A stretch of 64,000 nt of DNA from Drosophila persimilis (GCF_003286085.1 NW_020825289.1:1426001-1490000), one strand, 5' to 3'. Numbered from the stretch's first letter, positions 1 through 12,599 are shown. Numbers and translations: made by a program. Notes: generated from the letters alone by a model not told the origin.

Positions 1-913
1 TAGGATGGGGGACTATAACTACTCCGCGTGGTGAACCGTTACCGCATTTATCGTTCTGCAACTGAGAACATTATCCACCCATCGGGAAATGGCAGGGTGT
101 TTTTAGATTTTTTCCAGTGCATCGTATCGACTCAATCCTCAGTCTCTTTCTTTGGTGAAAAAAAGCAATACTTAATGCTAACTTATGGCGAGTGTCTTTT
201 CAATACGCCCAACGACTTCCTGTAGTGTAGTCTCAACTGATCTACCCCTAGGCCTCGCACGCTAGTCGTCAGCGGATCGAAAAAGGTATAAAAGCTCGAT
301 CGGGCATTTTTGTTTTTATCACCTGAAAGTGTGACTCATATCTACTATGGCGGCTATATGATATCTTATAGTGGTCCGAAATGTTGTGGGTTGAGTACAT
401 AATTGTAATGTCCTTTATAACTAACAAGATATTTTCAGAAAAACTTTTTATGACTAGCACCTAGCAAATTATTTGCCGCAATATTGTAAGTTATTTCTTT
501 TTCTCCAAACGATGTCATTTGGAAGCATTAATTGAATGCACGAATGATCTTCAGGAACAGGTTTGAATATGAATCCGTGCCGACGAGCAAGAAGTTTAAT
601 TATTCTGGTGGCCTCAAAATTTGTATGTTGAAGCTTTTTTTTAATTTGAGCGCATGGCAATGGGGAATTCTTTACCAATAGCATCAAAAAGCTTATTCGG
701 ACGAACGAAATATCGAGTCGTACTCGATGGCTTTATCTCCTGTTCTTCTTGTGTCTCTTGTGATTGGGAGTTACGTAATTGCGACATGCCCACACGCTCA
801 TTTTCTATATCTTATTGGATTCTTTCTTGTATAGTATTTTACAGTAAAGAACACACACATAAATAGATAGCATACTTGATTATAATTACATATTGTGTGG
901 GATACTTTGAGAT
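1..913. other. Unassigned sequence upstream of the BEL element
   Basis: I recognise no gene or element here. A 72-codon minus-strand frame lies at 469-687, and open minus-strand sequence continues towards about 830 in another frame. It may be a transposon relic, but no motif supports a family. If sxc starts upstream of the window, this is intron sequence. Confidence 0.4.
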
Positions 914-1200
914 TGAAAAATTAGAAGAGTTTTTCTAATCAATTACCGAAAACTTTGGGTGGCTGTAATTTAAATTATTTATTTGGCGGGGCGAAAAACT
1001 TGATACGCTCGATCTGATTCAAGGTTGGCGAACAACTATATTTTCTTCACAATTCAAATCTCTTACTCTAGCTATCCTACGGTGGCAAAGCGGGGTGAAT
1101 TCGCCAAGAGCGAGAGAGCGAGCTTTTATTGCGCTCCCGCTTTGCCCTAGCCTAACTTACACTAGACTCCATAATTCAGATCAATAACTAATAATTGTGG
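914..1200 (-). repeat. 3' LTR of the minus-strand BEL element
   Basis: This copy is almost identical to 7152-7438. It starts on the plus strand with TGAAAAATTAG and ends near AATAATTGTGG. The outer end does not show a clear CA, so that boundary is good only to a few bases. Because the element reads on the minus strand, this left LTR is the 3' LTR. Confidence 0.9.
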
Positions 1201-1224
1201 CCCCGTTGAACGCCTGCATCGGCT

Positions 1225-3133
1225 TCAACACATTGGGAGCGGCGCTAATTTGTGTATGGGCCGCCGAAAAACCGCTCCAGTGCTAGTCCTTATTTCGACG
1301 ACCCTGACCATGCCGTCCTCTCCTGCGTGCGTGGCGATGACCCTCCCCACGAGCCACTCCTGAGGCGGCAGATTGTCCTCGGCCACGATGACGAGGTCTC
1401 CTTCCTCGAGGTTCGGTTGCTGCTGGTGCCATTTGCCCCGAATTTGCAGCCCCAGGACATATTCGCGGGACCATCGCTGCCAAAACGCTTGCCTGACTGA
1501 CGAGACAACTCGCCATCGCCGCAAGCAACTGAGACTCTCCTGGTCCGGAGTCCGCAGTGCTGGGGGGGCGATGAGCGACCCGCCTGTCAGCAGGTGCCCG
1601 GGTGTTAGGGCCTCGCCGTCGCTTGGATCTTGGCTGATGGCTCCCAGCGGCCTCGAGTTCATTATGGCCTCGATGCCGACGAGGACTGTGGTGAGTTCTT
1701 CGGCGGTTAGGAGCGCGCTGCCTACCGCCCGTAGGAGTAGGCTCTTAGCAGTTTTTACACCTGCCTCCCATAGCCCTCCCATGTGAGGAGCTCGCGGCGG
1801 TATGAACGCAAATTCGCATCCGTTCTTTGACGCGAAGTCGCGAATTGCGTCTCCTTGCTCCTTGAGCCTGATCCGCAGAGCGCTGAGATGGCGGCTCGCT
1901 CCGACGAAGTTCGTCCCGTTGTCGCAATGAACGACTTGGGGATATCCTCGGCGCCCGACGAACCTTTGAAAAGCCAACAAAAAACAATCAGTGGTTAGAT
2001 CGGAAACTATTTCTAGGTGAACCGCCTTGGACGCAAAACAAACAAAAAGCGCAATGTATGACTTGTATGGGGGCCTTCCGCGAATTTTCAATGTCGTGTG
2101 CACTGGTCCACAAAAATCAACGCCGCAAATGGAAAATGGGCGGAGAGCACGGAGTCGATCTGCGGGTAAATTCCCCATGAGTTACGTCAGCAATCGAGGC
2201 TTGCATTTAAAACAGCGCATACACGATCGAACTGTCTGACGGCAGACCTCCTGAGCGTTCACTATCCACACGCTCTGTCGAAGGATGCTCACAAGTGCTC
2301 GTGAGCCGACATGAAAATTCGAATGGTGCAGATGACGAATATAGCTTCGCACGAATTGCGAGCTCTTAGTCAAAAGCAGAGGAAACTTGGCATCGTATGA
2401 TATAGGAGCTTTGACTAGTCGCCCCCCACTCGCAACAACGAAAAGTTACACCAAGTCCCTGTGTCTTCATGGATGAATGGGTTCAACCGCTGAAGACTAG
2501 GACCAATTGTAGATCCTTTCCTAACCTTTTCGATTTCTCCTTGATACTCGTGATGCTGGACGATATCGACAATTTTATAAAAGGCTTCATTGTATTCGGT
2601 CGGTGAGATAGTTTTTTCGAATTTTAGGCTTGGGTCTTTACATTTTCTTATAAAGAGGAACACATACACGAACACTCTAAGCAGTTTGAGGTGTGACGAG
2701 AATCCCTCGATGACATCTAACAGCTCCGAACTTCTCACAGCCACGGTCAGCCCGACCGCAGTCTTCCTCTTTTCCAGCTGAAGATCATCGGAGTGTTCGA
2801 AATGAGCGTTCTTGGGCCAGTTTTCTTCTTCCTCTTTCAGAAATGATTGTCCTTCGAACCAAATTGACTGAACGATTTCGTCGACGTCACAACCTCTTGA
2901 GACAATATCTGCTGGGTTGTTTCGTGGGTACATGCCGCCACGTAGCATCATCTGACCACTCTTGAATCTCAGCCACTCTATTTGAAACGAAAGTCGACAA
3001 CGACGATGGATGAGACCGGATCCAATGGAGAGTTACCTCTGAATCCGACCAATAAACGACTCGTTCAATGGGCACGTTTAATAGGGGCTTGATTCTGTGA
3101 CAGAGATCTGCGAGAAGGTGAGCGGCACATAAC
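1225..3133 (-). pseudogene. BEL/Pao pol, RNase H end and integrase (broken)
   Basis: This continues the long frame at 3134-6370 after a frameshift near 3160. The RNase H end lies in one frame (to about 2887). A further shift near 2930 leads to the linker, which contains NPADIVSRG. A third shift near 2420 leads to the integrase zinc finger (about 2190-2370). An in-frame TAA near 2181 separates that from the integrase core at 1225-2178. The core keeps the three acidic positions in the contexts VDFCGP, HCDNGT and GLWEAG, followed by the MNSRPL segment typical of BEL/Pao integrases. The product would not be made as one polyprotein. Confidence 0.88.
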
Positions 3134-6100
3134 TCAAGCCTTGGGAGCGTTTTGGTCTTGACGCGGCGCTACTTTGGATTTCGAAGTCAACAATGATACT
3201 TTTAAACCTTCTGCAGTTCTGCTACGTATATAGACGCACGCTCCATACGCTCTCATGGAGGCGTCAGCAAAGGCATGTATTTGAACCGGTGACATCGGAT
3301 CGGAATACACAAACCGAGATATGGATATGTCTTCCAATTGAGATAGTGTATTTTTCAACTTATTCCACGCTGTTTCCAAATGCAGCGGGATCGACTCATC
3401 CCAATCTAGTTTGTTAAGCCAAAGCTCCTGCAATAGGATCTTGCCTTTTATAACGATAGAACTTAATAAACCTAGGGGGTCAAACAACTTTGATGTCACC
3501 GATAGTATGTTCCGTTTTGTCGCTCGGAGACCCATAACTGAATTGTCAATTTTGAACTTAAAGGCATCGTCAGTAGGTAACCATGAGATTCCTAACGCCT
3601 TTGTCGACTCTGAATCCGAGATTGTTATGGGTTTGGCTGTGCTCTCAGATGCGGTGATCTCGGGTGAGTTTGAAAACCACTTAGTCAACTCAAACCCTGC
3701 GGTCTGAAGAACCTGAGACACTTCGGACTTAATTGCCCTTAGCTCCTCTACGCATGCAGCACCAGTCAACAAGTCATCGACGTAAAAGTCGGACCCAATA
3801 ACGTTAGCAGCTCTAGGGAATGAGAGCTTCGCAGACTCACTCAACCTTTTCAAACACCGGATAGCTAAGAATGGGGCTGGTCCAGTCCCATAGGTTACAG
3901 TGTTGAGCTTGTATAATCTCAAGGATTCAGAAGGGTCTCTTCTCCACACTATGAGCTGAAACTGCCGATCCGCTTCGTTCACCATCACTTGGCGATACAT
4001 CTTTTTAACATCAGCAGTCAGGGCAAACCTGTGCAGACGGAAACGGAGCAGTGTCGAGTATAATTCCTCTTGAATGGTAGGTCCCACCATCAGAATGTCA
4101 TTTAAGGCCACCTGTGAGGACGTCTTGGACGAAGCATCGAACACGATTCGGAGCTTGGTAGACGTACTTTGGGGCCTCAGAACACACTGATGAGGGATTA
4201 CGTAGTGTGGAGTAGAAGGAATCGTATTGTCAGTAGGAGACATATGACCTAAGGAGAGGTACTCTTCCATGAATTCCAAGTACATTTTCTTCAACTCAGG
4301 GTCACGATGCAATCGTCTTTCAAGCGACAAAAACAGCCGTTTCGCAACCTCAAAGGAGTTGCCTAAACAATTTGGATCTGATTTAAACGGGAGCCTTACT
4401 TCGAACCGACCTGATGATAGTACCTGAGTCGTCTTACGATAGTGTTCTTCACATTGCTTGTACTCAGGTGTGGCAATTTTCTTGGTAGATGGCATTTCTT
4501 CCAGTGACCAAAACTTTTTCAACGTCCTATCGATGGATACTAGCAACTCTTCACTGCAACTCAAACTGTTTGTAATTTGAGGAGCAGAACTCCTGGAATC
4601 ATGTTTTCCCGACACAACCCAACCAAGAAGGGTTTTCTGAAGAGTTGGAAAGTCAGGACCTTGTTTAATTTGACCAACAGCTAATAATTCAAAGAACGAT
4701 TCTGCTCCAATTAACATATCTATTCTTTGTGGCTTGTAGAAATTAGGGTCTGCCAGTGGTAGGTTCTCTGGGATTCTCCAGTCAGTCACATTCACTGACT
4801 GGTCAGGGTGATAACCTGAAATTGATTTCAGGATCCAAAAATCAAAGGAGAACTCACTACCATTTATTCGCGACTTCACCACTGTGTGTATTTTATCCTT
4901 TACTTGAGAATTAGATTCACCAATTCCAAGCAAGTTAATACAGGACTCCTCTCTACGGATCTGTAAGCGATTAGCGAGGTCCTCGGTAATGAAATTTGTT
5001 TGTGATCCAGAGTCGAGCAGAGCTCTGGCCAGAATGTGTTCACCGCTCTTAGTTCGGACGCTTACGATCGACGTAGCCAGAATTACCTTGTCCAACGCTG
5101 TCGCATGCAAAACATGTGACGTGGAAGGTTGATTCTGATTTGATGGAGGAGAAGGACTCTCTTGGGGTGGTGGCAACGCGAGACTATTAGCCGACACTGT
5201 GTATCGATGCAATAATGTATGATGTGAGCGGCTGCACACTCGACATTTATTGGCTTTGCATTTTACAACAGCGTGGCCTTTTCGCAGACAATTAATGCAT
5301 AGGGATGCCGACTTAGCAAACTCAAACCTTTGCATCACCGAGAGACGCGAAAATGAAGGGCAATTTGACACTACATGGTCTCCTGAATTGCAGTAGCTAC
5401 AAGTTTGCTGAGTTCTACTGTTGGTGGAAGTGGAAGAACAAGCAAATGAACTGCGATTATGTTGCTTGCTTGGCATGACTTTGTCTTGCCTTGGCTTGGT
5501 CGATTCTTCAGCAGACAGATGCTGGTATCGACGATTCAAGACTTTCTCAAAGTCGGACCAAAGCGGCAACTTCTCATAAGTAAGCTGTTCATCCCACTTT
5601 TGTTTCGTCACTGGGTCGACTCTGTTTAAAACGAGATGAATGAGCATTGCATTCGAAATTGTTGTATCATCTCCGATCGACAGTAACGATCCGTAAATCG
5701 ACGAAACAGTATCGATTAGAGTTCTTAGAGATGATGCAGATTGATGCGACATTCTCGGCAGATTGAACAATGTGGAAATATTATTCGTGAAAATCAAATA
5801 ATCGTTGTCATACACTCGTTTTAGGCCAGCCATGGCCTTTTCATAATTTGCCTCGGTGACTTGGAACGCCTTTATTGTTCCTAATGCTTCATCAGAGAGG
5901 CACGAAATCAAATGATTAAATTTTTCGATCACCGGTATGCTGTTGTCGCTATGGACTAGTCTCTCAAAAAGGCTAATGAAATTTTTGAATTCCGAGTGTT
6001 TACCACTAAATTTGGGTAATGCCAATTTCGGAAGTCTAGCATGAGTTGGGGCTGAAGAAGACACTGGCTTCGTCTCGCTTGCTGCATCAAAGGCGGCGAT

Positions 6101-6370
6101 AAGCGACATTATCTTTCCTTTGGTGACAATTATCAGCTCTTCCAACTCGGCTGCATATGCATCATCACCTGTTATGTCCTCGATTTGCTCCTGCAAATGG
6201 TTAGCCTTTTCAATTGAAGCATTCAAACAATCTAATCTACATTGTAATTCCGGTAATTGCAAAGGAATCGACCCTTGATCTAATCGATCCTCTAAGCGGC
6301 GAATGCTTTTTACTCTACTTTTGAGCTTAATCTTTAAGTCTTCAAGATTGGGTTTACTTTTTTCTGCCAT
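3134..6370 (-). pseudogene. BEL/Pao gag-protease-reverse transcriptase, 1078-codon frame
   Basis: The frame starts at ATG 6370 on the minus strand, just inside the leader. Residues 1-300 are gag. Three cysteine-rich knuckles follow around residues 320-385 (CSYCNSGDHVVSNC and CINCLRKGHAVVKC, both CX2CX4HX4C, then a third Cys/His cluster). The protease is marked by ALLDSGSQ near residue 455, and the reverse transcriptase by VTYGTG and FYVDDL. The frame ends inside the start of RNase H at a frameshift (near 3160), so it is the 5' part of a broken polyprotein. The reading itself is uninterrupted for 1078 codons, which is unusual in this decayed neighbourhood. Confidence 0.9.
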
Positions 6371-6500
6371 AATGGTTGTGTTTCTATTTATTTATTTATT
6401 ATTATTATTTTTTTTTTTTTAATTTTTGAACGAGAACGATAATCGAAAACGAATTTTAATTGAATGTCGAGGCACGAGGTATCAAGGGAAAGAGTTGTTG

Positions 6501-6610
6501 CAAGTAACAGCCCAAAACAAAATACCCGTTAGATACAGGGTAGCGCGTCACTTGGCAAGTAACAGCCGAAAACAATATACCCGTTAGATACAGGGTAGCG
6601 CGTCACTTGG
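6501..6610. repeat. Tandem 55-bp duplication in the BEL leader
   Basis: The two adjacent copies are 6501-6555 and 6556-6610. Each begins CAAGTAACAGCC and ends GCGCGTCACTTGG. They differ at about two positions. The repeat lies in the untranslated leader between the primer binding site and the gag start. Confidence 0.9.
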
Positions 6611-7133
6611 CGCACCGTTAAGCTCAAGAGCGGCAACGAAAATTCTCCCAACAAATACAACGCAAGCAGCAGTGGAGAAGCGAAAGCGAAAACGAAATAA
6701 TGCACCGGTGCATTTATGAGTGAATTTATGAAATTACAAATAAAATGCATGCAATCAAGCTCTACTATATGTATATCATACGTCTGTGCCTAGAATTGAA
6801 GGCGATGTGCAATGTTTTCAGCACAAGACACCTCAAAGAGAGATCTGAATGTCTTTTGCTCAGCCTTCAATTTTCTGCACAAATACCTCTGATTCCTCTT
6901 TTGGATCTTTGAATCCAACTGCTACTTTCCTGTCTTTATCGCAGGGCATCCCTCGGCGGTAGCAGAATTTGCACAAAAATTATTGTTGGCGCGACCGACG
7001 CGATGATATTTTACAAAAAAATTGATTGCCGATTGCACACACACGACGCGGGCAACGAATATGTTTGCATATGTATACTGCAATTTCTTGTGTCACTGTC
7101 ACTTATTTTTTGTTGCCTATAATTCACTTTACA

Positions 7134-7151
7134 GTCCACCCGGGGGCGCCA
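7134..7151 (-). other. Primer binding site of the minus-strand BEL element
   Basis: On the minus strand the 18 bases directly next to the 5' LTR read TGGCGCCCCCGGGTGGAC. A TGG start immediately after the LTR is the expected complement of a tRNA 3' CCA end. The TGGCGCCC start resembles lysine-tRNA primer sites, but the tRNA was not identified. Confidence 0.75.
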
Positions 7152-7438
7152 TGAAAAATTAGAAGAGTTTTTCTAATCAATTACCGAAAACTTTGGGTGG
7201 CTGTAATTTAAATTATTTATTTGGCGGGGCGAAAAACTTGATACGCTCGATCTGATTCAAGGTTGGCGAACAACTATATTTTCTTCACAATTCAAATCTC
7301 TTACTCTAGCTATCCTACGGTGGCAAAGCGGGGAGAATTCGCCAAGAGCGAGAGAGCGAGCTTTTATTGCGCTCCCGCTTTGCCCTGGCCTAACTTACAC
7401 TAGACTTCATAATTCAGATCAATAACTAATAATTGTGG
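7152..7438 (-). repeat. 5' LTR of the minus-strand BEL element
   Basis: This is the partner of 914-1200 with about three substitutions. The primer binding site touches its left end, which fixes TG at 7152 as the LTR edge. The right edge is uncertain by a few bases. Confidence 0.9.
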
Positions 7439-7534
7439 CGATGGATGGAAGGTCACGCAACAGAGATTGTTTATACAGGTTACAGGTTGGTTCACACAAA
7501 GAACCCAGAGCCCTCAGAATTTATGCTTTCTTAT

Positions 7535-7629
7535 TATACCCAGTACTCGAACAGTTTGGGATATATATTAGTTTTGTGGTGAAAGTCGATATGTGTAACA
7601 CCGAGAACAAAGCGTTTCCGACCCCATAA
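7535..7629 (+). repeat. Short DINE-1-like repeat fragment
   Basis: It is a degenerate copy of the start of the repeat family at 14805, 17231, 18477 and 61706. It has TATACCC, an ATTAG.TTTGTGGTGAAA segment and GTTTCCGACCCCATA. Only the first roughly 95 bases are present. Confidence 0.7.
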
Positions 7630-8346
7630 ATTACAGTAGTGGACATTAAAATGTGGACATTCATGCTATCTAACTTTAAATTCAATGGTTTTTCAAAATT
7701 TTAAAAGTCAGTTGGGAAACATTTTTATTATATATCTCTATCTCTATATATCTTATTATTATATCTCGCTTCTAGCTCTTGCTTAAGCCGGTTGTGTTTT
7801 TTTCTTGCTCCCGCATTCTCCGCCCTTTGCCTAAATATCATACAACATTGTTGTGACTTTGTTTTGATATATTATCGCATCTCTTTAATTTGATTCTACT
7901 TTGTGTTAACCACCAGTGTTTTATTAGTAAACAAGTGTTTAATATAAATTCAATATTGCAATCGTAACGCATCGGACTCGTGCAGGCAATTTGTTATTGT
8001 TTTTTTGCTCAGTCTGCTTTTCGTTATCGCTTCTTCGGTGTGCACTGTTCTCGCGCATCAGCGTTTGCATCGCCCACACTCTCTCGTGAGCATAAGCGGG
8101 CTGCTCGCATTGTTGCTCTCACTCTCTCTGGATTGCTTATACTCTCCCTCTCTGTGGACTTTTCTTTTGTGTCTCTGCTTTGGTGAGTTTACTGCTCGTT
8201 TTCTGCACTTCGTTGGATCATCTGCTTTGAATTATTGCTGCTGCAGCTGATTGTCTGGATCGCTCTGCTGTCTGCTCTCCTACTTTACCTGCGATCTAAC
8301 TCCGCTCTTTTATTATTCGTGCACAGTGATTCTACTGCTGTCAATA

Positions 8347-9318
8347 ATGGCAATCGTTTGTAGTGCAAAGAAATGTGAATTCGGTGGTGTTATCATTGGT
8401 GATTCATTTCTTAGCTGCTGGTTGTGCGACAATTTTGCCCACATAAAATGTGCTGGTGGTGGAAATTTTGGCCGGCTGAATGATCTAATCTCGAAACGCA
8501 TGGGCCTGTCTTGGTCATGTCTGGCTTGTCGGGAGATTGAGGCCGAAATGCGCACATTTATGAGACAGACTCGAACTGGGTTTCTGGATGTCCGGAAACA
8601 ATTTGTTGCTCTCAACGAGAATTTTCTTGCCCTTGAATCACAGTTTCTTGGGCTCAAACTCTTGAGCGAATCGCCTAGACGGAAAATTCCGCATAATGAT
8701 ACCAATCTCTTGCAATCTAATCCGATTGGTACGCCTGCCTCCCACCTTTATCCATCGGCAGCATTTCCGTGTAGTCATGCCACGCCGTTGTCTGTAAATC
8801 CGCCAACGGTGGCTCCGGAGTTCTTTACACCGAGCAATGTGGCCGTCACTTCTGACGCGGTGAGTGCTCCTAGTGCGGGTGTGCTGGTTGCTGACGACGT
8901 CTTGCCAACTCCTGCTCCAATTCCTGCTACAACCATTGCTGCCAATTCCTCTGCCCTTGGACCGAGATCTCTTTTAGGAGTGGCTCCACCATCTCGATCT
9001 CGCTCGGGACTTCAACTTAGAGCAGTGGTCCCTCGGAAAGCAATATTTGTTTCTCGTCTTATTCCTGAGGCTACAACAGAGGATGTTAAACAACATCTTT
9101 CCTCTAAACTTAACACTTCGCCTGTTGATATAGTTGTGACTAAATTTACATTTAAACATAAGCGCAACATATCATCATTTAAAATTCTTCTCCCTGATTC
9201 TTTACTATCCAGTTCTCTAGAACCGTCAATATGGCCTGAGCACACAATTGTGCATGAGTTCCTTCTCAAAGATTCGAACTCGAATCCAAGAATAACCGAA
9301 CATGCTCCAAAAAACTGA
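8347..9318 (+). CDS. CR1-type LINE ORF1 protein with PHD-like zinc finger
   Basis: I chose the ATG at 8347, because the open frame upstream to 8251 encodes only a hydrophobic leader with no family match and a zinc finger begins right after 8347. Near the N-terminus, cysteines in the contexts SAKKCEF, SCWLCDNFAHIKC and WSCLACR give a PHD-like spacing (Cys4-His-Cys3 type). A short helical segment follows (about residues 75-115), then a Pro/Ala/Ser-rich linker and a basic C-terminal domain. CR1 ORF1 proteins are thought to bind element RNA and act as chaperones. The frame is intact. Its TGA overlaps the ATG of ORF2 as TGATG. Confidence 0.75.
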   Translation: MAIVCSAKKCEFGGVIIGDSFLSCWLCDNFAHIKCAGGGNFGRLNDLISKRMGLSWSCLACREIEAEMRTFMRQTRTGFLDVRKQFVALNENFLALESQFLGLKLLSESPRRKIPHNDTNLLQSNPIGTPASHLYPSAAFPCSHATPLSVNPPTVAPEFFTPSNVAVTSDAVSAPSAGVLVADDVLPTPAPIPATTIAANSSALGPRSLLGVAPPSRSRSGLQLRAVVPRKAIFVSRLIPEATTEDVKQHLSSKLNTSPVDIVVTKFTFKHKRNISSFKILLPDSLLSSSLEPSIWPEHTIVHEFLLKDSNSNPRITEHAPKN

Positions 9319-11376
9319 TGTACTATTTTTCCATGCACTATCAGAACGTTCGCAGTTTGCTGGGAAAATTGCGTCAAATTCATACTAATAGCGCGTCCTT
9401 TGATTTCGATGCCATCGCGTTTACCGAAACCTGGCTTAACTCCTCTGTCAATGATCATGAAATTTTCATTGATAGTTACACTATTTATAGAATGGACCGC
9501 CCATCTTTTGCAGGTGGGGTTCTGATTGCAGTTAAATCTGTTTTCTCATCTGAGTTATTCCCATTTAATAACATTCACGGAATTGAATTTGTTGCAGTCA
9601 AAGTTCGTGTTGGCTCCGCATTTTTCTATTTAACCTGCTCTTACATTCCTCCCAGGTCTGATGCTGAGCTTTACTTACACCACCTCTCAGCAATTAATAT
9701 TGTTGTTTCTGCATTAGGGTGCCATGATCGAATTATTGTCATGGGGGACTTTAACCTCCCATTTCTTTCTTGGCTGCCTTGTGATGACGCTAACCTGTTG
9801 TTTCCCAATTGCCATAATGACTTTATCAATGGGCTAACGGATAGTTCCCTTGTCCAAATTAATGCCGTTAAAAACATGAGGGACAGACTTCTTGACCTCG
9901 TTTTTGTTAACGATGGTTCTCTTGCTACGGTATCTAGAGCAAGTCCAATATCTCTCCCTGAAGATCCTTACCATCCAACTTTGTTGATATCACTGGAGTG
10001 TACACAATCTGGATGTGTTGACAGTTCCATGGCTCCTTGTCACATAAAGTGTTTTCGCAAAACAAACTTTATCGATTTAGATCTACATCTCTCGCGTGTT
10101 GATTGGTCGTTTCTTTATTCATTACCGAACATAGATGCAACTGTTAACTCGTTTTATAGTTCTATTTACTCCGCCCTAAATACGTTTGTTCCAGATATCA
10201 CTGTACCTATATCGTCCAAGCCTCCTTGGTTCTCCAAGTATTTATCATACTTAAAAAATAATAAATCCCGGCTCTATAAAAAGTACCAGAAGTCGGGCTC
10301 CACGTTGGCTTTAGCTCTATACTCCTCCGCTCGCTCTCTGTTCCTTGCCGTCAATAGTCAGTGTTATAATCATTACCTTTCACAATGTAGTAGAAACTTT
10401 CGTAGTGATCCTAAAAAATTCTATTCGTTCGTTAACTCTAAGCGCAAGTCAAACGTTTTTCCTCCGTCCCTTCATTACCAGAACAAAACAGAAGCTTCTG
10501 CTGTTGGTATTGCTAATTTATTCGCTAACTTTTTCCAAACAACGTACTCGTCTCATATTTACAACGCATCCACTCCGTACCAGCTACCTCAAGCTAACAG
10601 CATTTTTCTGCCCTTTTTTGAGGAAAGCGTTGTTCTGGAAGGTTTGTCATCTATGGACATATCGTTTTCTGCGGGTCCCGATAAGGTACCAAGTTGCATC
10701 TTAAAACACTGTGCCAAGTCCCTTTGCAAACCCTTGACCTTTCTCTTCAACCTCTCTTTGGAACAGTCTTGTCTCCCAGTAATTTGGAATGAGTCCTATA
10801 TCATTCCGCTTCACAAAAAAGGTTCAAGATCAAACATTGAAAACTATCGTGGTATCGCAAAGCTTTCCGCCATCCCGAAGCTTCTTGAGTTCCTGGTCAC
10901 CCGGCAACTGCAACATCTTTGTTGCAGCTTGATATCTCCGTCACAACACGGTTTTTTCAGACATCGTTCAACATCGACTAACCTTCTTGAGTTTTCTAAC
11001 CTAATCCACCGTGGTTTTCAAATTGGTTCGCAGACGGATGTAGTTTTTACTGACTTCAGCAAGGCATTCGATTCTGTGAACCATGCTCTGCTTATTCACA
11101 AGCTCTCTTTATTAGGGTTCCCAACGAATCTTCTAGATTGGATTTCGTCAACGTGTTTTGTTTTCTAATGTGTTGTCAAATATTGTTAATGTTACTCCAG
11201 GAGTGCTACAAGCCTATCCGTCTATCCATATGTTAGACCTACATTATGCTGATCATGAACCTGTTAGGGTTTTATGCCATAATTATAACTCCCTCTGTCA
11301 AACCCTATCCCCTGAACTGTCTCTTAAACTAATTGCATGCAATATTTATAATCATTTAAATTTAGCTAACTTTTAA
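9318..11376 (+). pseudogene. CR1-type LINE ORF2, endonuclease plus truncated reverse transcriptase
   Basis: The 616-codon frame starts at the ATG that overlaps the ORF1 stop. The N-terminal apurinic-type endonuclease is clear, with NVRSL, FTETWL, SYIPPR and MGDFNLP. The reverse transcriptase begins around residue 480 and has FTDFSKAFDSVNH. Near 11150 there is a frameshift. After NVTPGV, where the PQGS and YADD boxes should follow, the sequence jumps to the C-terminal tail, so roughly 200 residues including the catalytic YADD are missing. The copy cannot retrotranspose on its own. Confidence 0.85.
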
Positions 11377-11500
11377 CTTATCTTTTTCCGCCTTTAGTAA
11401 CTAAGTACCATTATTAACAGATAATTGTTAATTTAATAAATAAATATATATACATTCATTAGACATTAATTAACGTCTCTTTTTCACATACAAAAAAAAA

Positions 11501-12599
11501 ATTTCACCAAGTGCACCAATACACAGTTGGCGAAATGGTCAATCTACCTACCTCCATTTAATTCAGAATTTCATGGCAGAGTCTGTTGAAACTTTTGTGT
11601 GGTATCGGTTCTCAATACCTTACTGAGTATGAAAGTAATTGCCATTTTGTTTTTCTCTCATATTTCGTCAAGCTGGGAAGGGTCAAACCTAACATATGCT
11701 GAAAGAGCTGTTATGAACAACTTTTGGCTCCTTTTTTGTTAAGCTGGCAAAAAATTTGTGCAAAAAGTAAAAAGTCAAAGCGTAGCTAAAATTTATTCTG
11801 AACTATCAATATATAGACTTGGAAGCTTTTTAATTAATTAATTAATTAATTTAATTTCATGTTTAAAATATCTGTAGAAGTTAACCTTTGGAAAAGTTTT
11901 GCTTAAAAAATGTTGCATTGTTTGGTGGAGTTCACCTTGTGAGACGGCTGCAATCTGGTTTCAATTGTTTTTGATACACATTCTAAAATTTATTGTGAAT
12001 TTGGATGCCCAAAATTATCTGCATATGGGTGTCGAAATTAATAGTAATTTAATTTTTAGAAAATGACCATCCCAAGACGAACCATTATTTTCAGTTGGGT
12101 ACAACGAAAAGGTCGCTGCCAAAAAGTCTGTTGCGGTTGAAAATTACATATTTTCAAATGAGTTTAATAATAATGATTATTCCCAAGAACAACACAAAGA
12201 AATGCAAAGAAGGATACAAATATTTTTAAGCGCGTTGCTGCAAAAATGGTAGAAATGTAATAGAACATTGTCACATTTTGAAAAGTATAACAAGCAGTGG
12301 TTAGATGGCGACTGTATATAAAGGGTGCGACCGGAGAAAGATGTACAGTGACGAGCACATGTGGATACATGTTTATCACTTTTCACTTTAAGCGCCTGTA
12401 AAATCTTTAAAAATGAATCAATCGTCGTGATTTTTTTTCAATGATTCTTTAATGTAGTGAAAATGAAAAAAGACAATAATTTCAATTCAAAAAGATCCTT
12501 TTCCTTGAGAGATTTGTTAAAAAAATTAGCATGTATACACTTTTGCACGTTTTAAATTTTTTTACTTTAATAATTTTTTTAAATTATTTGTTCCCAAGG
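11501..12599. other. AT-rich sequence with a (TTAA)n run
   Basis: No coding feature is convincing here. A short simple repeat of TAAT units lies at 11829-11852. Some of the stretch may be flanking sequence of the Tc1 relic at 12600. Confidence 0.5.

Larger units (their letters stand above)
914..7438 (-). mobile_element. BEL/Pao LTR retrotransposon, minus strand
   Basis: Two direct LTRs of about 287 bp (914-1200 and 7152-7438) flank a gag-pol coding region read on the minus strand. The order from the 5' side is zinc-knuckle gag, aspartic protease, reverse transcriptase with YVDD, RNase H, and integrase, which is the BEL/Pao order. The LTRs differ at about three positions (near 1095, 1150 and 1169, with their right-hand counterparts), so the insertion is fairly young. 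The coding region has at least three frameshifts and one nonsense codon, so this copy is defective. I could not find a perfect target duplication; the best pair next to the LTRs matches at four of five bases. Confidence 0.93.
7760..11500 (+). mobile_element. CR1-type non-LTR retrotransposon (LINE)
   Basis: Two overlapping reading frames follow a leader. ORF1 has a PHD-like zinc finger and ORF2 has an endonuclease and the start of a reverse transcriptase. That pairing is typical of the CR1 clade, which in Drosophila includes DMCR1A. The 3' end is AT-rich, with a poly(A) run near 11490. The 5' end cannot be fixed; about 7760 is a guess from the start of non-repeat leader sequence. The copy is dead because most of the reverse transcriptase is deleted. 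Confidence 0.8.

Noticed and set aside
1373..1786. 137-codon plus-strand frame over the BEL integrase
   Set aside because: Antisense shadow of the integrase coding sequence.
909..7443. Target duplication of the first BEL element (GAGAT and GCGAT)
   Set aside because: Only four of five bases match and the outer LTR edge is uncertain.
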